The notes beneath the pieces are model-generated. The model worked only from the letters and a program-made list of their open reading frames with translations. It searched no databases and was not told the DNA's origin. A stretch of DNA of 64,000 nucleotides from Seriola aureovittata (taxonomy: Eukaryota > Chordata > Actinopteri > Carangiformes > Carangidae). The position numbers were made by a program, and so were the translations under genes. The stretch is from contig NC_079384.1 of the NCBI RefSeq assembly GCF_021018895.1, forward strand, positions 14,275,140 through 14,339,139. The letters run 5' to 3'. Position 1 is the first letter of the stretch. Every line of letters begins with the position of its first letter. Positions 45,710-59,221 of this stretch are shown in pieces.

Positions 45710-47631
45710 TTTATTTGATAATACTGAATATTTTTGTCCTTCGCCCGGACTTACACAAAGCATCAAACACATGCACAGTCCTCTATTCACACAAGGTACC
45801 CATTTCTCATTTCTCTCCAAAAAGGATTAATCTCTCTCACTCTCACGTTATTCCAGCGCAAGAGGACCTTCTCAACTCAACACTACAGCTAAAGACATCG
45901 TAGACATAGACAGCGAGAACACACAAAAATCATGACAGGTATAATAATAACACTGAAAAAATACAAAGTAATGGAAAATGGAAAGAGTTTACTTTTAAAT
46001 TATGCCTCTAATACTCCATCATATATATATTTTTTTGTTAATGTAGCTTGAGGTGTATAAAACAGCACTGTAAACTTCGATTGAGTAACTTGCTTTCTAG
46101 GACAGCGATAAAGCTTTCATTAATAACTGGGAGGAGCAGGAAAGACAAGTCAAAGCTAACATTAAGCGTGTAAAGACCTTATTACTCATGAGATGAAATG
46201 TCTGCGAGAGTATATTGGCAAATCATGAAAACTGCTGTTTGCATTTACAATCAACAGATAATACAAAGACACTGAAATAACATCCCACGAGCTCTTTTTG
46301 TTTCTCTTTCACACATAAAATCTGCAAAAAGATCCCTTATATCCGAACCTCGCACACGCCACTTTTTTTTTGTTTTTGTTTTTCTTTCACTGCAAATACT
46401 ATTTGATCTGTTATGACAAAGATAGCAAGAATAAGCTTGCGTTTGTGGATATGGATCACCAAAAGCACTCAAAATAGGCGAAATATCTGCACCTGAGGTG
46501 GATCTGTCGGTCTGGGCGAAAGATAATAACTGTCACATCAGAGTGTTCAGGCTCTTGTCTTTACTGGAACTCATCCTCAAAAAGTGCAAATCTAGTTCTA
46601 ATGCAGTAAATAATAATTATCAAGTAACAACAAAAGTATATGCATAGGTACTGTACAGCTACATAGTGGGGATAACAAGGGACAGAGGTGAGGATATGAA
46701 GAAGAAGAAAGGAGGAGGAAGAGTGAGAAATTTGGGATGTTTCTGATTGGACTGTGGGGCAAGTGGCGAGGTGTTGTTTTTACCTCACGAGCAGGTTTAA
46801 ATTTAGAGCGCTCATCTTCACACAGCATAGACTGGTCCAGTGAGGCCTGTGACGGTCACAGGCTGCTGTTAAAAAAAGAAAGAAATCACTACAAGAAAAA
46901 GATTTTCACCGAATGAAACCAGAACATATCAGCCATGCGAGATGAATCATGTTCTTTTTAAAGAAACAGTAAAAAACATGCCGTGGGCGTCCGATGTCAC
47001 CGGCCGCCAAACAGTTCCCAGCAGAGAAGATGAGAGAAGCAGTAACTAATAGTGTTCGCAGAGAGGGAGACAATCATTTAAAAAAAGGCAACTTGGAATT
47101 TGGCTTTGGAATAAAATGGAGAATGAGGTAATAAAAGTAGAAACACAATGGGTAACGAATGATCGTCATCGTAGATCGGGGATTGATTGCGGAGTCGGAG
47201 AGCAGAGCTGTTAAAGAGCTTTGCCGGGCAGGAAGTGCTCTGTCTCAACGAGAATTTATATCCTCCTGACGCCAGCCTCAGGAGGAAGTTACATCATCAC
47301 TCGACCAGTCTATTTCTCATGATGCTATTTTATTTGTTTTTTACAGAGACGCTGTGTCTGAGAACAACCTCTGAGCCTCTTCAGTCAGTTAATGTTGAGC
47401 AATTGTGAGGTTGAAAGTGGCTTCATGTTGCTTAAACTGACTGAAATGCTTACAGACAACAAATACAAAGAGATTGTTTTCAGACCAGCGGGTAATTTCA
47501 GTTACAATAGCTTTACTTTTTTTTTTATCAAAAATCACTTTGCCTGATGTTGTTATATTTCATTTCAATGGAATCGTTTACATTTATTTTCGTCAGGCTG
47601 TGCAGTGGGCAGTCAGGCATGCGTCAAGCGA
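45710..47631 (-). other. putative timp2 3' UTR
   Basis: A minus-strand AATAAA at 45710-45715 lies about 1.9 kb past the stop, compatible with the long 3' UTR of vertebrate TIMP2. The region has little repeat content. The end is inferred. Confidence 0.45.
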
Positions 47632-47829
47632 CTAAGGGTCCTCTGCGTCCAGGAACTCCTTCTTGGGCGGTGCGACGCCGCGGTACCAGGAGCAGGAGCC
47701 GTCTGCCCTCTTCACGCAGGCGTAGTGGTTGGCCTGGCGCCCGTGCACCTGCTTCTCGATCATCAGGTCCGTCCACAGACACTCCTCGGGAGCCGAGATC
47801 TCGCAGGGCAAAGAGGGACAGCGCACAAT
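47632..47829 (-). CDS. timp2: timp2 exon 5, C-terminal domain
   Basis: Encodes [20 protein letters not shown], then [40 protein letters not shown] and DAEDP, with TAG at 47632-47634. Five cysteines. The acceptor is TTTCTGCAG. Confidence 0.97.
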   Translation of the reverse strand: MVRCPSLPCEISAPEECLWTDLMIEKQVHGRQANHYACVKRADGSCSWYRGVAPPKKEFLDAEDP

Positions 47830-50800
47830 CTGCAGAAACACACAAAACAATGTCCCTAAACTGTATAACCTGCTCAGGGAATTTAAGTCGAGCACTGACA
47901 TTAGTGTATTTCATTTTTATTGTTTAGGCCGGGTATTGTTTGAAATATTTAAGAATTTAAAGGTTATTTTACGCATTTCCTTGTGTTTTATTTCAAGTGT
48001 TGATCTGTACGAAGATATGTTTGTAGTTTTAAGAACCAAAAAACCATCTCAGTGTAGTTTTAGGTCAGAAGAGAGCCTCTCTTCTGATTGGCTGACTGTT
48101 TTCTGAGTGATCGAATAAAATCATGGCTGATTTACGACAGGAAAACAGGCAACAAAGGTCAACCCGCCAGGAATCAAGCTGTGGTATGTGTCTTAAGCAT
48201 CAGGCCACAGGACGACCTTGAAGTTATAATCCTCAAAACTTTCATGGAATCAGATGCCATTTTTGTTACTATTTATGGTCTGCTTTGTTGCCATAATAGC
48301 CATTCAATGTATTTACATTGATTAATTATCTATCTATATATAATTTCATTGGTAAAGGTGGAGATGGATTCAGATTGCCTACCGAAGGACAGGCCAAGGA
48401 TTCCCAGGACCCAGCATAATTCTCTCATAGATCTCATACATAGAACAGCCTTTCTGTTTACTGCTCACTCACGTGTTACTGCTAATTCAAATGGTTTATT
48501 CTACTGTCGCTGCTTCGCGCTTAACTGGCAAAACCATGGGGGGCTTTTATTGTGACGCAACCACAGGAAATGCAATGTATTTGTTAATGCTGGCTGCAAC
48601 TGCAACATTCATTTGTTTGGCTGCACTGTAAACTGATACACCCGTTGTTCTACAGTTGTATTTCTCACAAAAATGCTGCTCAAGGTGTTTGCTGTTGTAT
48701 TAACCTGCACGCTGTTACCACCAGTAACCACGAGCCACCAAATCAACCAGAGAGAGAAAGGATTTATGGATTATAGTTTTAAGAAATTACATGTTTTTCT
48801 AAAAAACAAACAAACAAAAAAAATTTGTGTCACTTATTGGAAGAAGTTCTCAAATGTTAATTGTTGTCTGATGTACAAGAACATAAAATACCATCTATAT
48901 CTGTCAAAATTATGATTTAAAGGAGTAGTTCAACATTTTGAGAAATTTGCTCATTCAATTTTTTTTCCCCAGAGCCTACAGTTAATTAAAATGTTGTATC
49001 TTGTTTGTGTAATCTACTCAAAAACACAAGTGCAAAAACAAGTTGTGGTTTCTTGGATGTTTATTAGGTCTCCACTTGCTGCGCTGGGTCAAGAAATAGT
49101 CCCTAGAAGTATATGTTGACTGAATAAAAGATGGCTGTTTGTTGTTGTTCTGCCTCTTGTCTCATCTCGTTTCGACTGTTATGTCTGGTTTTGCGCCCCA
49201 GACGGGAAATAACTGGAGCCTGTTTTTCTTTTTTGAAGTCTGGGAGATAAACCATACACACACAGGGCCGTCCACCGCCTTACCTTGCAGTCACAGCCCA
49301 TCTGGTAGCGCTGGCTGAGGCTCTTCTTCTGGGTGGCGCTCAAGGAGTCCCAGGGCATGATGTAATCACAGAGGGTCACATGCATGCGCCCACCGGCCTC
49401 TGCCTTGCCTGTAGAGGAACAAAACAACGATAAAAGCGGCACAATGACAGACATGTGACAGAAAATTCAGACATAACAAGATCATACATACAATAGAACA
49501 CCAACACCCAGCTCCTGATGCATCAATAGACATGTTCTCATTGGACAAAAGGTCACAAAATATAAAAGATTAGATTCACAAGTAAAACTGATAATATCTG
49601 TTACTTCTCAGACTGGTGCCTACAGGCATCAACACAGACCACCTGTCCTCGTGAAAAACTGGAGTTTATGTTTCACGCACGGGTCGAAGCAGTCAAAACA
49701 AGAAGATATTTCGAGTTGGGTTTACAGATCTAACGTGTACTTCACTTCACCACTATCTCTCTGCAGAGCAACTCTCAACATGTTGAAGTCTTCACAGGAT
49801 GTCCTCCCAGACGGGACTGACTCATGTTTCACTGCAAGCCTTCCAACTGTTAACCCTTCAAACTAAAGACAGGATGAGTCATTTCAAAAGATGCCCTGCT
49901 CGGCAGAAAGTTAACTTTCTTTCTCACTGCCCTTGTCCTACATCTTGAGAAAAAAAAAAGAGTCTGGGAAGAGACAGGAAATGCTGGCTTCAGCAGTTCC
50001 TCTCCTTACAACTCTATGTAATTAGGGGCGAGTGTTTGCGGGTGCATCTCTGTCTGCGATGGGGAAACCAGAGCATGCATGACATCATGGTCCTCTGTGT
50101 CTCCTCTACTGGCTGTACTATGTCTCATTCTGATGCTGACGGCCTGTGCTGCTCTCCAATCACAATACCAGCCAGATTTAGCGTGCAAGTGCTAAAGGAT
50201 TAGTTCGACATGTTTGGAAATCTGATTATTCACCCTCTGGTGGAGAGCCGGAACATCGGCAGATCATCACCTCTTCAGTTGACGAACGGTGCTACCAAAC
50301 AAAACAAAACTAGCAAACAGCTGCTTTTTTACACATCCAGTCACTATGGAGCAACGTCAGCATTAATTTAGAGCTGTGTTTTCCCCCACTTCATGAATCA
50401 ATCACCTATATTCACTCGCTTTTCGCTCTGTTTTTGGTCTCTACCAACTCCTGAGGGAAATATTTTACTCTTCAGGTGCTAAATACTCCACTCTGTTTAG
50501 CAGCTAGCCGCTGACTTTGCCGCAGGTAGTGTACAGTGGGTTAATGGAGCTTTTTCCTCGCAAACAACTGCCTACTGTGACTGAAAATGATGCTATGAGA
50601 GCGGTGGGAGTGAGGCAAAGTTTTCTTTAAAGCTCCGTAAAGCCAAAGGGGGCCAAAGCTATCTATTGTTTATATAAAACTATTGCTTACAGCTGCTTTA
50701 AGGTTACTTAACAAAAATGGTTCATACGACTAATCACAGTAGAGTGTGAGAAAGGCTATGCAGATATAAAAATGCAGCCTCAAGAATACATCTGTGAAAG

Positions 50801-52883
50801 TAAATGTGAATACAAAGTCATAGACAGTCACTAAGGCACATCACATACAGACAATTAGAAAATGCTCCTTTCAGGGTATTATCTTGCAGAGTGAAATATT
50901 ATACTTTCACTTCATGGTCACCTCACCTCGAGCAGGGAGAACGAGCTAAACCATTCGTACATTTACATCTCCTGAGAGCCCGAGACGACAGACAAGGTCA
51001 CTCCCAGTTTCCACAGAGTAGTCGGCAGCGTATCATTACCCATAATAACATAAACAGTTACTCCTCCAACACACAAAATGGCACGCTAGTCTTTATACAA
51101 CCTCGTGTTTGTCTGCCCAGCTGTTTATACCTGCAGGTCCTTATCTGATTATCTGTCTGTGAAATTCTGATGCTTTTCAATCTGTCTGTCTGTTCTCTCA
51201 CTTTTTGTTTATATGTTGAATCTTACTTTTACTTTTTTTCCATTTACTTGATCAGAAATTAAAACGCACAGTATTTTCAGACACGTCAGTTCTTTGCTTA
51301 AGATGCAAAATGTCAGAAATTAATAATTACCAATCAGATGTTACGAAAGCCCAAAGTAACACATTAATATTTGTTATTTTGACTAACAGTCAAAAAAAAC
51401 AAACCAACAGCAATTCCTCTCATTTGAGAAGCTGATGCAAATAATAACAAATATTTATTATATACAGACCTGAGATCAGGTACTCCTTCTTGCCAGTGGC
51501 ATCCAGGGTGACACCACAGACAGCAGACACAGGGGCAGTGAACACATCCTCAATGTCCTGGTTAGGCCCCTTGAACATCTGGAACAAAACCACAGAGAGG
51601 GGGGTCAGAGGTCAGGAGGGAGGAGTCAAAGTCTGAACATAAAACCCTCTTGACTAAATTACTACTGTTCTTACCTTGATCTGCTTGATCTCATACTGGA
51701 TCCTCTTGATGGGGTTCCCGTAGATATCATTCCCTGAATCCACCTCTCTCTCTCCCACCACCTTTGCTCGAATCACTGTTGAGGAAACAGAGAGGAACAT
51801 GGTGTCAGATCTCTGCTGCTAACAAACACCTTCATCGTCAATCTGCTGGTTATTTTCTCAATGTGTTTGCAAAATGTCAGAAAGTAATGAAAAATTATTC
51901 ATTCAGGTTTCAAAATGTCCGAGGTCACATTTTCAAATGTCTTGTTTTGTCTGACCATCAGTCAGAAACCCCAAAATATTCAGTTCACAAAAATATCAAA
52001 CAGAGAAAAGCAAGAAATTCTCATATTTAAGAGGCTGAAACAGCAATTTTCAGTTGTTTGTTTATAAAAAATAATCATTATGTTTCTGTCGTTCAACTAA
52101 TTGTTGCAGCCTTAAATATAATAAGATACGCAGGGCTGGAACTAGAAATTACTTTCCTTATTGATTCATGAACAGATTATTTTCCTGTTTGATCAGTTGT
52201 TTGGTTGAGAATCAAATAATAGTGAAAATCACGTCACAATTCCACAAAATGTTTTGTTTTATCCGACCAACAGTTCAGAACCAAAGACAATTCGTCAGTT
52301 GCGCCCCCACTCAACTCATCATTAGCGCTCTGAAGATATGATCATAACCTCATGACATGCTTCCACTGAGAGCTGAGGATGGTGAATCATCACCAAGGCC
52401 CCAGATTCTTATCCACCACCTCCCAGGCTAAAAAAAGGGCAGATGGACAGCAGCCACAACAACAACCAGAGCTGCCTGAAGTCTCATGTGCACATACCAC
52501 ATTGAGGCATGGCACTGACAACAACATGAGCTTCAGCATCTACAGAAGTCCAGTCAATGAAAACCCAAACTAAAGGTTTCCATTGGTGCTTGGCCTGCAA
52601 CACAAACAATCCTGCTTCCAAACATGACCAGGAAACCGTCAAAGGAGCAGAATTAAGGAATAAGAATACAACTTGGAAGCTGATATACAGAGAAAGACTT
52701 GGCCAGAGGCAAGTTTCTCACCGTGTGTGTGTGTGTCTGTGTAGTGTGTTTAAATGGCCTGACAGACTACATCAAGCTTCAGCTATGCTTAGGACATTTA
52801 TTCAGAATGGAAAATATGAGCAATAGAGAAAAAAAAAAAAAAAAAAAAAACATAAAATAAGCAGGAACAGAGGACACGTAGAT

Positions 52884-52961
<78 letters not shown>

Positions 52962-55217
52962 ACACACACACACACAACTGCTGTTGCTCTTACACCCTTG
53001 GGTTCAGTTTATGGTTTGGAGCAGACACAAATATGGGGGTTCATGGCTCCCAGAGTTTATAACGTCTCTCGTTTTTCTGCTCCTTCCCTCTTTACTTCCT
53101 TTTCCCTTTGTCATTCTTCCCCTTGGTCCAAGATGCATGCTTTTCTGCACAAGTAACTACGGCAGCACTTGGGGTTGGAACTAATGATTATTTTCATTAT
53201 CAATGCATCATTTAGTCAATAAAATACCAGAAAAAAATTTGCCAAATAAACCAAAACCCCAGAAAGAATTCATTTTACAATGACATAAAACAGCAATCCA
53301 GAAATAGGTGAAAAGTGCTCATCACTATTTTCCAATACACATTCAAATAACGTTTTTGGTCACACAATGTATAAATATCTAATAACAACTTCATTATTGG
53401 AGATGGTCTTTATTGAGGCAGTGCAGGAAACTGAGTTGATCAAATCTGAAACTGAATTCTTAATTGAATCCATTGAGGTGTAGCTTTCTGCAGCTTTAAA
53501 GCTGCTCTAAATCAATATTTTCAAAGTAACGATGAATGAAATGACTGCATGTAATGTGAAGTGGGTCACTAATAATGATTAACCTACAGAGAATTACAAC
53601 AATTACAATTACAACAACTGCAGTTTCTCTTAGCTCTCAGTGTTTTAGTGTCTTTCAGCTGCTTGTTTTGGTTTTATGGCCTGAAACTGTTCTGGTTTAG
53701 TCTGTTCTCACTCTTTGGATGCAGCAAACATCTGTTTTCAGAGAAAAGGCTCTAAAAACCTGCTGTACACCACCTGCTCAGCACCAAACAAGCACAGTCA
53801 GCGACGAGCTGGTGAACACCGTGGAGCATTTAGCATCTAAAGAGAGAGATATTTCCCTCAGAAGCTGGTGGTGGAGACCAAAAACAGAGCTAAAAAAAGA
53901 ATGAAGATGCCAGTGTACTCCAGCAGAAGTGCTTTCACCATCCCGCTTTCAACTTCAGATTGGAGGGAACGTGCCCGACATGATTTCTATAATTTTCTGA
54001 AACATTTGTTACACAACTGTCTCTATAACTTTACATGTGAAAAACTAATGAAACACTATGAATGTCTTCCTGCTAGAAAAAGTGTTATCTCCATATTTAA
54101 ACAATGCTGCGTCCCCGTCCTCTCCATCACTCTGCCTTAGAGGCTGTTTGGAACAACTATAAACATTAGTTTTTTATATTCTATCTGTCCCTTATATTCA
54201 TCAGGTGCCAACAAACACAAGTCAAAACGAATGCTAATATTGCTTCCAGGCTGCTGCTGGTCTTCTTTCTTTCAACTTACTGACGATAACTGGTGATAAT
54301 TGGTCAATATTGTGTTTACAGCTTGTTGTGCTGCCCCCAAGTGGCAAAACATTTTTTTTTTTTAAATCCAGGTTTAGTAACAAAAGTTATAAACAGATAG
54401 ATGAGAACAGACAAATGACTAACCGAAGGTTTGATTTACTTCTAGTAAAAAGGAGGAGATAAAAGTTATTAGTTGATACAGAGATTAACACACCCAGGTT
54501 TTTTATTAACTCGGGGGAGGATACAGAAATGGAACCATTATCAGCACTGATAAATGGATTTATGGAGTAATTCAGTGCTTCAGAGAAATCAACCCCAGTT
54601 TCTCACAAGCAAACCTCTGCATTTAGGTTCCACTCTGATGCTTATGCAAATATGCAGCAGCAGCCAGAGTACACACATAAACACACACACGCAGCAGTAT
54701 ACCTGGCTGGCGCTCTCTCCTGCATTCCTCTCAGTTTTTCCGCTCTCATTTCCTGACCTCATTCTGAGCCACAAACTAATGAGCAAAGAATCAGCAGCAG
54801 GACACAATACTGAGGGGAAATTACCCTGCTATTCACAATGGATTGCTATTATGAGAGCTTATCTGTCTGCCTCGGTGTTGCAGACATGTTTACTTCTCAG
54901 TTTCCCCCTGCAATAAAGCCAGAGCAGATGATCCTGTGCAGTCTAAACAGCGTGTTGCGGAGGCAGCAGACTACCCAGCGTGATGCTAAAATAGCACGAC
55001 TACTGTGGGGGGCTGCAGGCGGCCGAGTTTCACCGCAGATTGATCCTGAAGTCGTCTGATCACCAGCAGTCAATCAGCAACCAGGAGCCCCCTCCATAAA
55101 CCACCAGCTGACCCAAATTTCGCCTGTTCCCCTACCCTCCCGACCAGGGCGACGCTTAATGACTTATACATGCGTATCAGTTGCACTACGCAATGTTTTC
55201 CATGCAAACCCCATATG

Positions 55218-55265
<48 letters not shown>

Positions 55266-58200
55266 ACATCCTAAGTGCCCCCCCCAGTTCAATCCACCGC
55301 ATGACTATCCATTTCTTTTTTCATACTCCAGCGACCACCAAATCATCTCCGACTTTCCTGGTGTGGTTTGTTGAGCTCCAGACGTATGTGGGCCCTCTGT
55401 TTAACCTGTCATTTGAACAGAGACGAAGCGCCTTCAAACACAATTCGGCTGGCGCTTGTGAACCTCTGGCAACATCTGTATGAAGACCTGTGCAGCAGAG
55501 AAGAAAGACAGCTCTGGTTTTCTCTGTGAGGTCTTTCGTGATACAGGTACTGGAGCTGCACTGCTGTTAGTACAGGGGAGACGGACTGACAACCAAGATG
55601 ATGGGCGGTTAAGAGTCAGACCAGCACATCAACAGGATAATATTATCGACCAATATTAACTTTTCAGATATATTGATTTTGGCAAATAGGCATAAAAGTG
55701 TTTTTGTGCATATGTGTTCCTTAGTTTTCATAAGTTAAGTGTAATATACTGTTATTTGTGTTTCTATTTATATTAGTGATAATATTATAGATCTGCAGCT
55801 AGCAATTATTTGCATTTTTGATTAATGTACAACTTGTTTGCTCTATAAAATGTGTTTGTGTATTCATTTTGCAATGATACAAAACAGAGAAAGGAAGCAA
55901 ATCCTCACATCTGAGAAGCAGGAACTACTGAATGTCTGATATTCTCGCCTACTTAAAACTGTTGTGAATTCATTGTACATCAACTACTCTAACTGTTCAG
56001 CCTGCGGTGATACTTAAAGCAGCATTAACTGATTTTTTGGCCACTTGGGGGCAGTGGAACAAGATGTAAACACAACACTGATATATCAGCACCTTTTAAG
56101 TTGATCTGCAAAAAGTTGCCTACGTACACAGGCCAGTTACAGAGCAACGTAAGCATTAAGTTGTGTTACAGGCAACCTGACGAGTTTAAGTATGATATCC
56201 ACTCTCCTTTTTTAGCTCTGTTTTGGTCTCTGCTAACTCCTGAGGGAAATATCTGGCTCTTTAGCTGCTAAATGCTCCACTATGTTCACCAGCTACTCAC
56301 CGGCTGTGTGTGTCTGCTTTTTGTTGCTGAGCAGTCAGTGTACAGTGGGTTTTTCTCTGAGAACAGCTGCTGCTGTTACTGAAAATGTAAGCGATGAGAG
56401 TGGTGACAACGAATCAAACTAGTACATTTGCAGGTTGGAAAACAAAAACAATTAGCCGAAAGACGCCAAAAGCGCTCCATAGACCTGAGAAGAAATGCAA
56501 CAGCATAACAACTATCTGTGGGTTTGTCACTATGACTGATCTCCTGCACATCTGACCCATTGTTGATATAAAAATATCAGAGTGCAGCTTTAATTTCCAG
56601 TGAAGTTTTACTGTTCAAGTTTTACTGTTATCCTTTCACTGTTTTCTCGGATAAGCAAGTTTATTGATGAACTGTAAAATACAGTATATTTGGTGTTCAT
56701 CATTTTGACAAGTTTTTATGAACCGTGTTGGAGGGAACCTTGCACACACGTCTATGCGAACACACTTCAAATACATGTAGCAGCTGATATAAAGTAATCC
56801 AGTTGCATCCAACAGGCTCCTTCAAACACCCTCCAAAACAGTCTGATTTATTTTCAGAGCAACTTGAGGTTTTGGTTTTTCGAGACACTGTTTTTCTTAT
56901 GATGCATGCTAAGTACTTTTCATGAAGAAAACATGTCTCCATTTATGGAAATATAGACATGCACGGTCAGTGTGTATGTGTTGTTGCATGTCCACTGCTG
57001 TTTTCCTGCAGAGAGCAGGGTGACGCTGGTCTTCCACAGTGCCCAGCCTCAGGACAGTCGGACTGGGCAGGGCTGTGGGGAAGTTCCCCTTTGTGGGCTT
57101 TATATGAAAAGAGGATGTTTGTCTCTGTACATGTGTGCGTGTGTAATTGTGTGGTAAGTGTATGACACTGCTCGATTTTTACGGCCTGTGGTCTGACCCA
57201 GAGCATCGGCTAGCATGAAAAACAGAAGGTGACACACACTTAAGACACACACACACACACACACACACAAGTTGCTGGTTGCAAGTACACATAGTGTGTG
57301 AACAAGCAATGAATGGGATCCCATTTCACCCAAACAAATCTCAGTTGTCAGGCCACATAACTGTTGACAGTGTCGCTTTGTTGTTGCCTACATGCACATT
57401 CTGGGCAATGAGACAACCAACCAACTCTATTCTGACTCTCTGCTCTTCGCAAACCTGCTAAACCCATCTCAGCCCTGCTTCTCCTTCCTCTCTCCACAGT
57501 CCCGCCAAACCCACGGTGTCATCCTCAGATCAGCCCTGAAATCATCGCCGGACAATGACATTTGCCATTGTTGCCGTTTTAGTGGTCTACGCGGCCTTTA
57601 ATGCGCATCATCCTCCGCCCATCTTTGTGAGAGCTGACGAAAGCCTTATTGACTCACACACCCTTTAAAAACAACATGAGCACACATGAAACACAAATAC
57701 ACCTCTGCTGTGAGACATCCTGTCTCTGATGACCTGCCACCTCAGCGAGAGATTGAGTCACACCTGAAAGTAGAGGTCTCATTTTGCAATATAAAATTAC
57801 ACAGATATACATCTTATCCGCAAACACACATACACACATGCACACACTTGTGCATGTGTAAAAGAAGGAAGGGAAGATGCAGCCAGAGTAGTGTGGTCTT
57901 GAACTCTCTCATTCTCAAGGATACCATGCATATTTTGACTTCGACCGTGACTTTTATTACTTTTTCCTCTGAAACACGCCCTGAACTGACAGCCAGATGT
58001 CACTGTGTGTGTGTGAGAGAGTGCACCATGCATGGCAGCAGGCCCGCAGTTGTCTATGAGGACTGTGAAAGTGTGTGTGTGTGTGTGTGTGAGTGTGTGT
58101 GTGAGCGTGTCCCAAAGTTGGGAAAATCCCAGCAGCATTCCTGTAATTCCTCCCAGCACCACCCCTCGCAGGAAGAAACAAGGCAGGAATGGAAATAAAA

Positions 58201-59221
58201 AAAAAATAAAAAAAAAGGAGGAGGAAAGCTCGCGGTGTGACATATTCTGTGGTTGAGATTCAATCCCCCCCTCCTGAAATTTCTCCTCACTCTCTCCATC
58301 CCTTGTCCTCCTCTCTGCTCTTTCCCTCCTTGTCTCTTTTCCTCTCTTGTGCCACGTTGCCCTGCGAAAGCCAGGAGACGCTGCTGCTTCGTCCCGGAGC
58401 TGCCGAGGGTGAAGCCTGGTAAACACACACTCTGCTTGAGAGCTGAGACATTATGTACAGTGATGGTACCAGACTCCTTCCTGGTTGTTACACTGGCTTA
58501 CACAAACATAGTGCACTTACACCCTGAGATACAACAATGTAGCTCCCTTATAGTGGATTGTAGAGGTTTAAACTGAGATATTACAGTGAAATCAGAGGAG
58601 ACAATTACCGTAAAGTTCATTTAGGTCATTATTAACTTATCAGTGAGCACTATAGATGGAATTTGAACTCCTTATTTTATGTTAAAATTAATGTTATGTC
58701 GACTTTACATTGAAATGAGCATGTGTTTGTGAATGTGTGTCCCTTCAAAGCATGCAAAAAAATATGTTTATGTTTCCCAAATGGCTACTTGGGTATTTTA
58801 GAGGTCTATTCTTGTCAACATGACATGACAAAAAATGCGTGTCTGCAAGTGTGCAGTCTGAATGCAATGCAAACTGTCTGGGCCATGGCCTTGAGGAGCA
58901 ACACCCTCCACCTTCAGGCTTTCCAGCGGTTTCCAGCAGCCAGTGTGAGCCCATTCAGCGAGCACCGGAGGCGGGTCGAGCTGCTGCAAACCACCGCTGT
59001 AGCTCCGGTCATCCGTGCCGGAGCCTGGTGCAACATGGGCTAGGTAAACAACAACAACAACAACAACAACAGTCTCCGGTGCTGTACTCACCTACATCGG
59101 CGTTGCAGAACGCCTGTTGCGGATGTACTGGAGCGCAGCTGCAAGCCTCCGCGAGCTCCTCCGCCCTCCACAGGACCAGCAGCGCGAGCGTGCAAAGGAT
59201 GCCGTTAACGGAAAACGGCAT
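47632..59221 (-). CDS. timp2: timp2, tissue inhibitor of metalloproteinases 2 (complete)
   Basis: Five coding exons: 59092-59221, 51675-51775, 51470-51578, 49284-49408 and 47632-47829. They total 663 bases and 220 aa, exactly the human TIMP2 length. The signal peptide is residues 1-26 ([20 protein letters not shown] then EELAEA). The mature protein starts [17 protein letters not shown], whose N-terminal Cys chelates the metalloproteinase zinc. All twelve disulphide cysteines are present (3, 1, 3 and 5 in exons 1, 3, 4 and 5). The TIMP2-specific AB loop [18 protein letters not shown] is conserved, and so is the acidic tail EFLDAEDP that contacts proMMP-2. The protein is secreted, inhibits matrix metalloproteinases and helps MT1-MMP activate proMMP-2. 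Which duplicate (timp2a or timp2b) was not resolved. Confidence 0.97.
47830..49283 (-). other. timp2 intron 4
   Basis: At 48919-48960 'ggagtagttcaacattttga' looks like the truncated end of a dispersed repeat. Nothing else was recognised. Confidence 0.6.
49284..49408 (-). CDS. timp2: timp2 exon 4
   Basis: Encodes [20 protein letters not shown], then [20 protein letters not shown] and CK. The acceptor is CTCTACAG and the donor AAG|GTAAGG. Three cysteines. Confidence 0.97.
49409..51469 (-). other. timp2 intron 3 (2.1 kb)
   Basis: Contains a copy of the CTGAGGGAAATAT repeat family (50195-50705) and an ATTAAT-type fragment (51290-51465) ending against exon 3. No exon was seen. Confidence 0.7.
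50195..50705 (+). repeat. copy of the dispersed repeat family
   Basis: Contains CTCCTGAGGGAAATATTTTA, GGTGCTAAATACTCCACTCT, GTGTACAGTGGGTTAATGG and TTACAGCTGCTTTA, in the same order as the 56-kb copy. Confidence 0.75.
51470..51578 (-). CDS. timp2: timp2 exon 3
   Basis: Encodes [20 protein letters not shown], then [16 protein letters not shown] plus one base of Gly. The acceptor is TTGTTCCAG and the donor TCAG|GTCTGT. The intron to exon 2 is only 96 bases. Confidence 0.96.
51675..51775 (-). CDS. timp2: timp2 exon 2
   Basis: Encodes [20 protein letters not shown] then [14 protein letters not shown], which includes the AB loop tyrosine of TIMP2. The acceptor is CCTCAACAG and the donor AAG|GTAAGA. 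Confidence 0.97.
52829..52976. repeat. poly(A) followed by (AC)n
   Basis: A run of about 20 A bases ends near 52850. It is followed by AC repeats at 52886-52976 with one G interruption at 52957. Confidence 0.92.
53480..54375 (-). repeat. longest copy of the dispersed repeat family
   Basis: In reverse it begins TTTTGCCACTTGGGGGCAGC and includes GAGGGAAATATCTCTCTCTT, AGATGCTAAATGCTCCACGG and TGTTCACCAGCTCGTCGCTG. Unrelated DNA of several hundred bases separates the two ends. Confidence 0.65.
55219..55264. repeat. (AC)23 microsatellite
   Basis: Uninterrupted AC units. Confidence 0.95.
56030..56600 (+). repeat. reference copy of the dispersed repeat family
   Basis: It opens with TTTTTGGCCACTTGGGGGCA. 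It then has CTCCTGAGGGAAATATCTGG, CTCTTTAGCTGCTAAATGCT and GTGTACAGTGGGTTTTTCTC, and ends near AAACAATTAGCCGAAAGACG. It shows no coding capacity. Confidence 0.75.
58071..58103. repeat. imperfect (GT)n microsatellite
   Basis: GT units with GAG interruptions. Confidence 0.9.
59047..59071. repeat. (AAC)8 trinucleotide repeat
   Basis: It lies in timp2 intron 1, about 20 bases downstream of the exon 1 donor in the transcript direction, close to the splice site. Confidence 0.92.
59092..59221 (-). CDS. timp2: timp2 exon 1, signal peptide and N-terminus
   Basis: ATG at 59219-59221, 130 coding bases, donor GTAG|GTGAGT (phase 1). It encodes the 26-residue signal peptide and [17 protein letters not shown]. 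Confidence 0.97.

Larger units (their letters stand above)
51776..59091 (-). other. timp2 intron 1 (7.3 kb)
   Basis: Contains several ATTAAT-type repeats, a poly(A) plus (AC)n tract at 52829-52976, two repeat-family copies (53480-54375 minus, 56030-56600 plus), (AC)23 at 55219-55264, and smaller microsatellites near 57245, 58071 and 59047. A repeat-free stretch at 57480-57660 may be conserved noncoding DNA. In mammals this intron hosts CEP295NL; no such gene was found here. Confidence 0.7.

Noticed and set aside
47547..47927. 126-codon plus-strand open frame
   Set aside because: It is the antisense shadow of timp2 exon 5, whose minus-strand reading is unambiguous.
57797..58426. 209-codon minus-strand open frame in timp2 intron 1
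   Set aside because: It crosses a GT repeat (Thr-His runs) and purine-rich low-complexity DNA. No homology is evident, and it is not a plausible nested gene.
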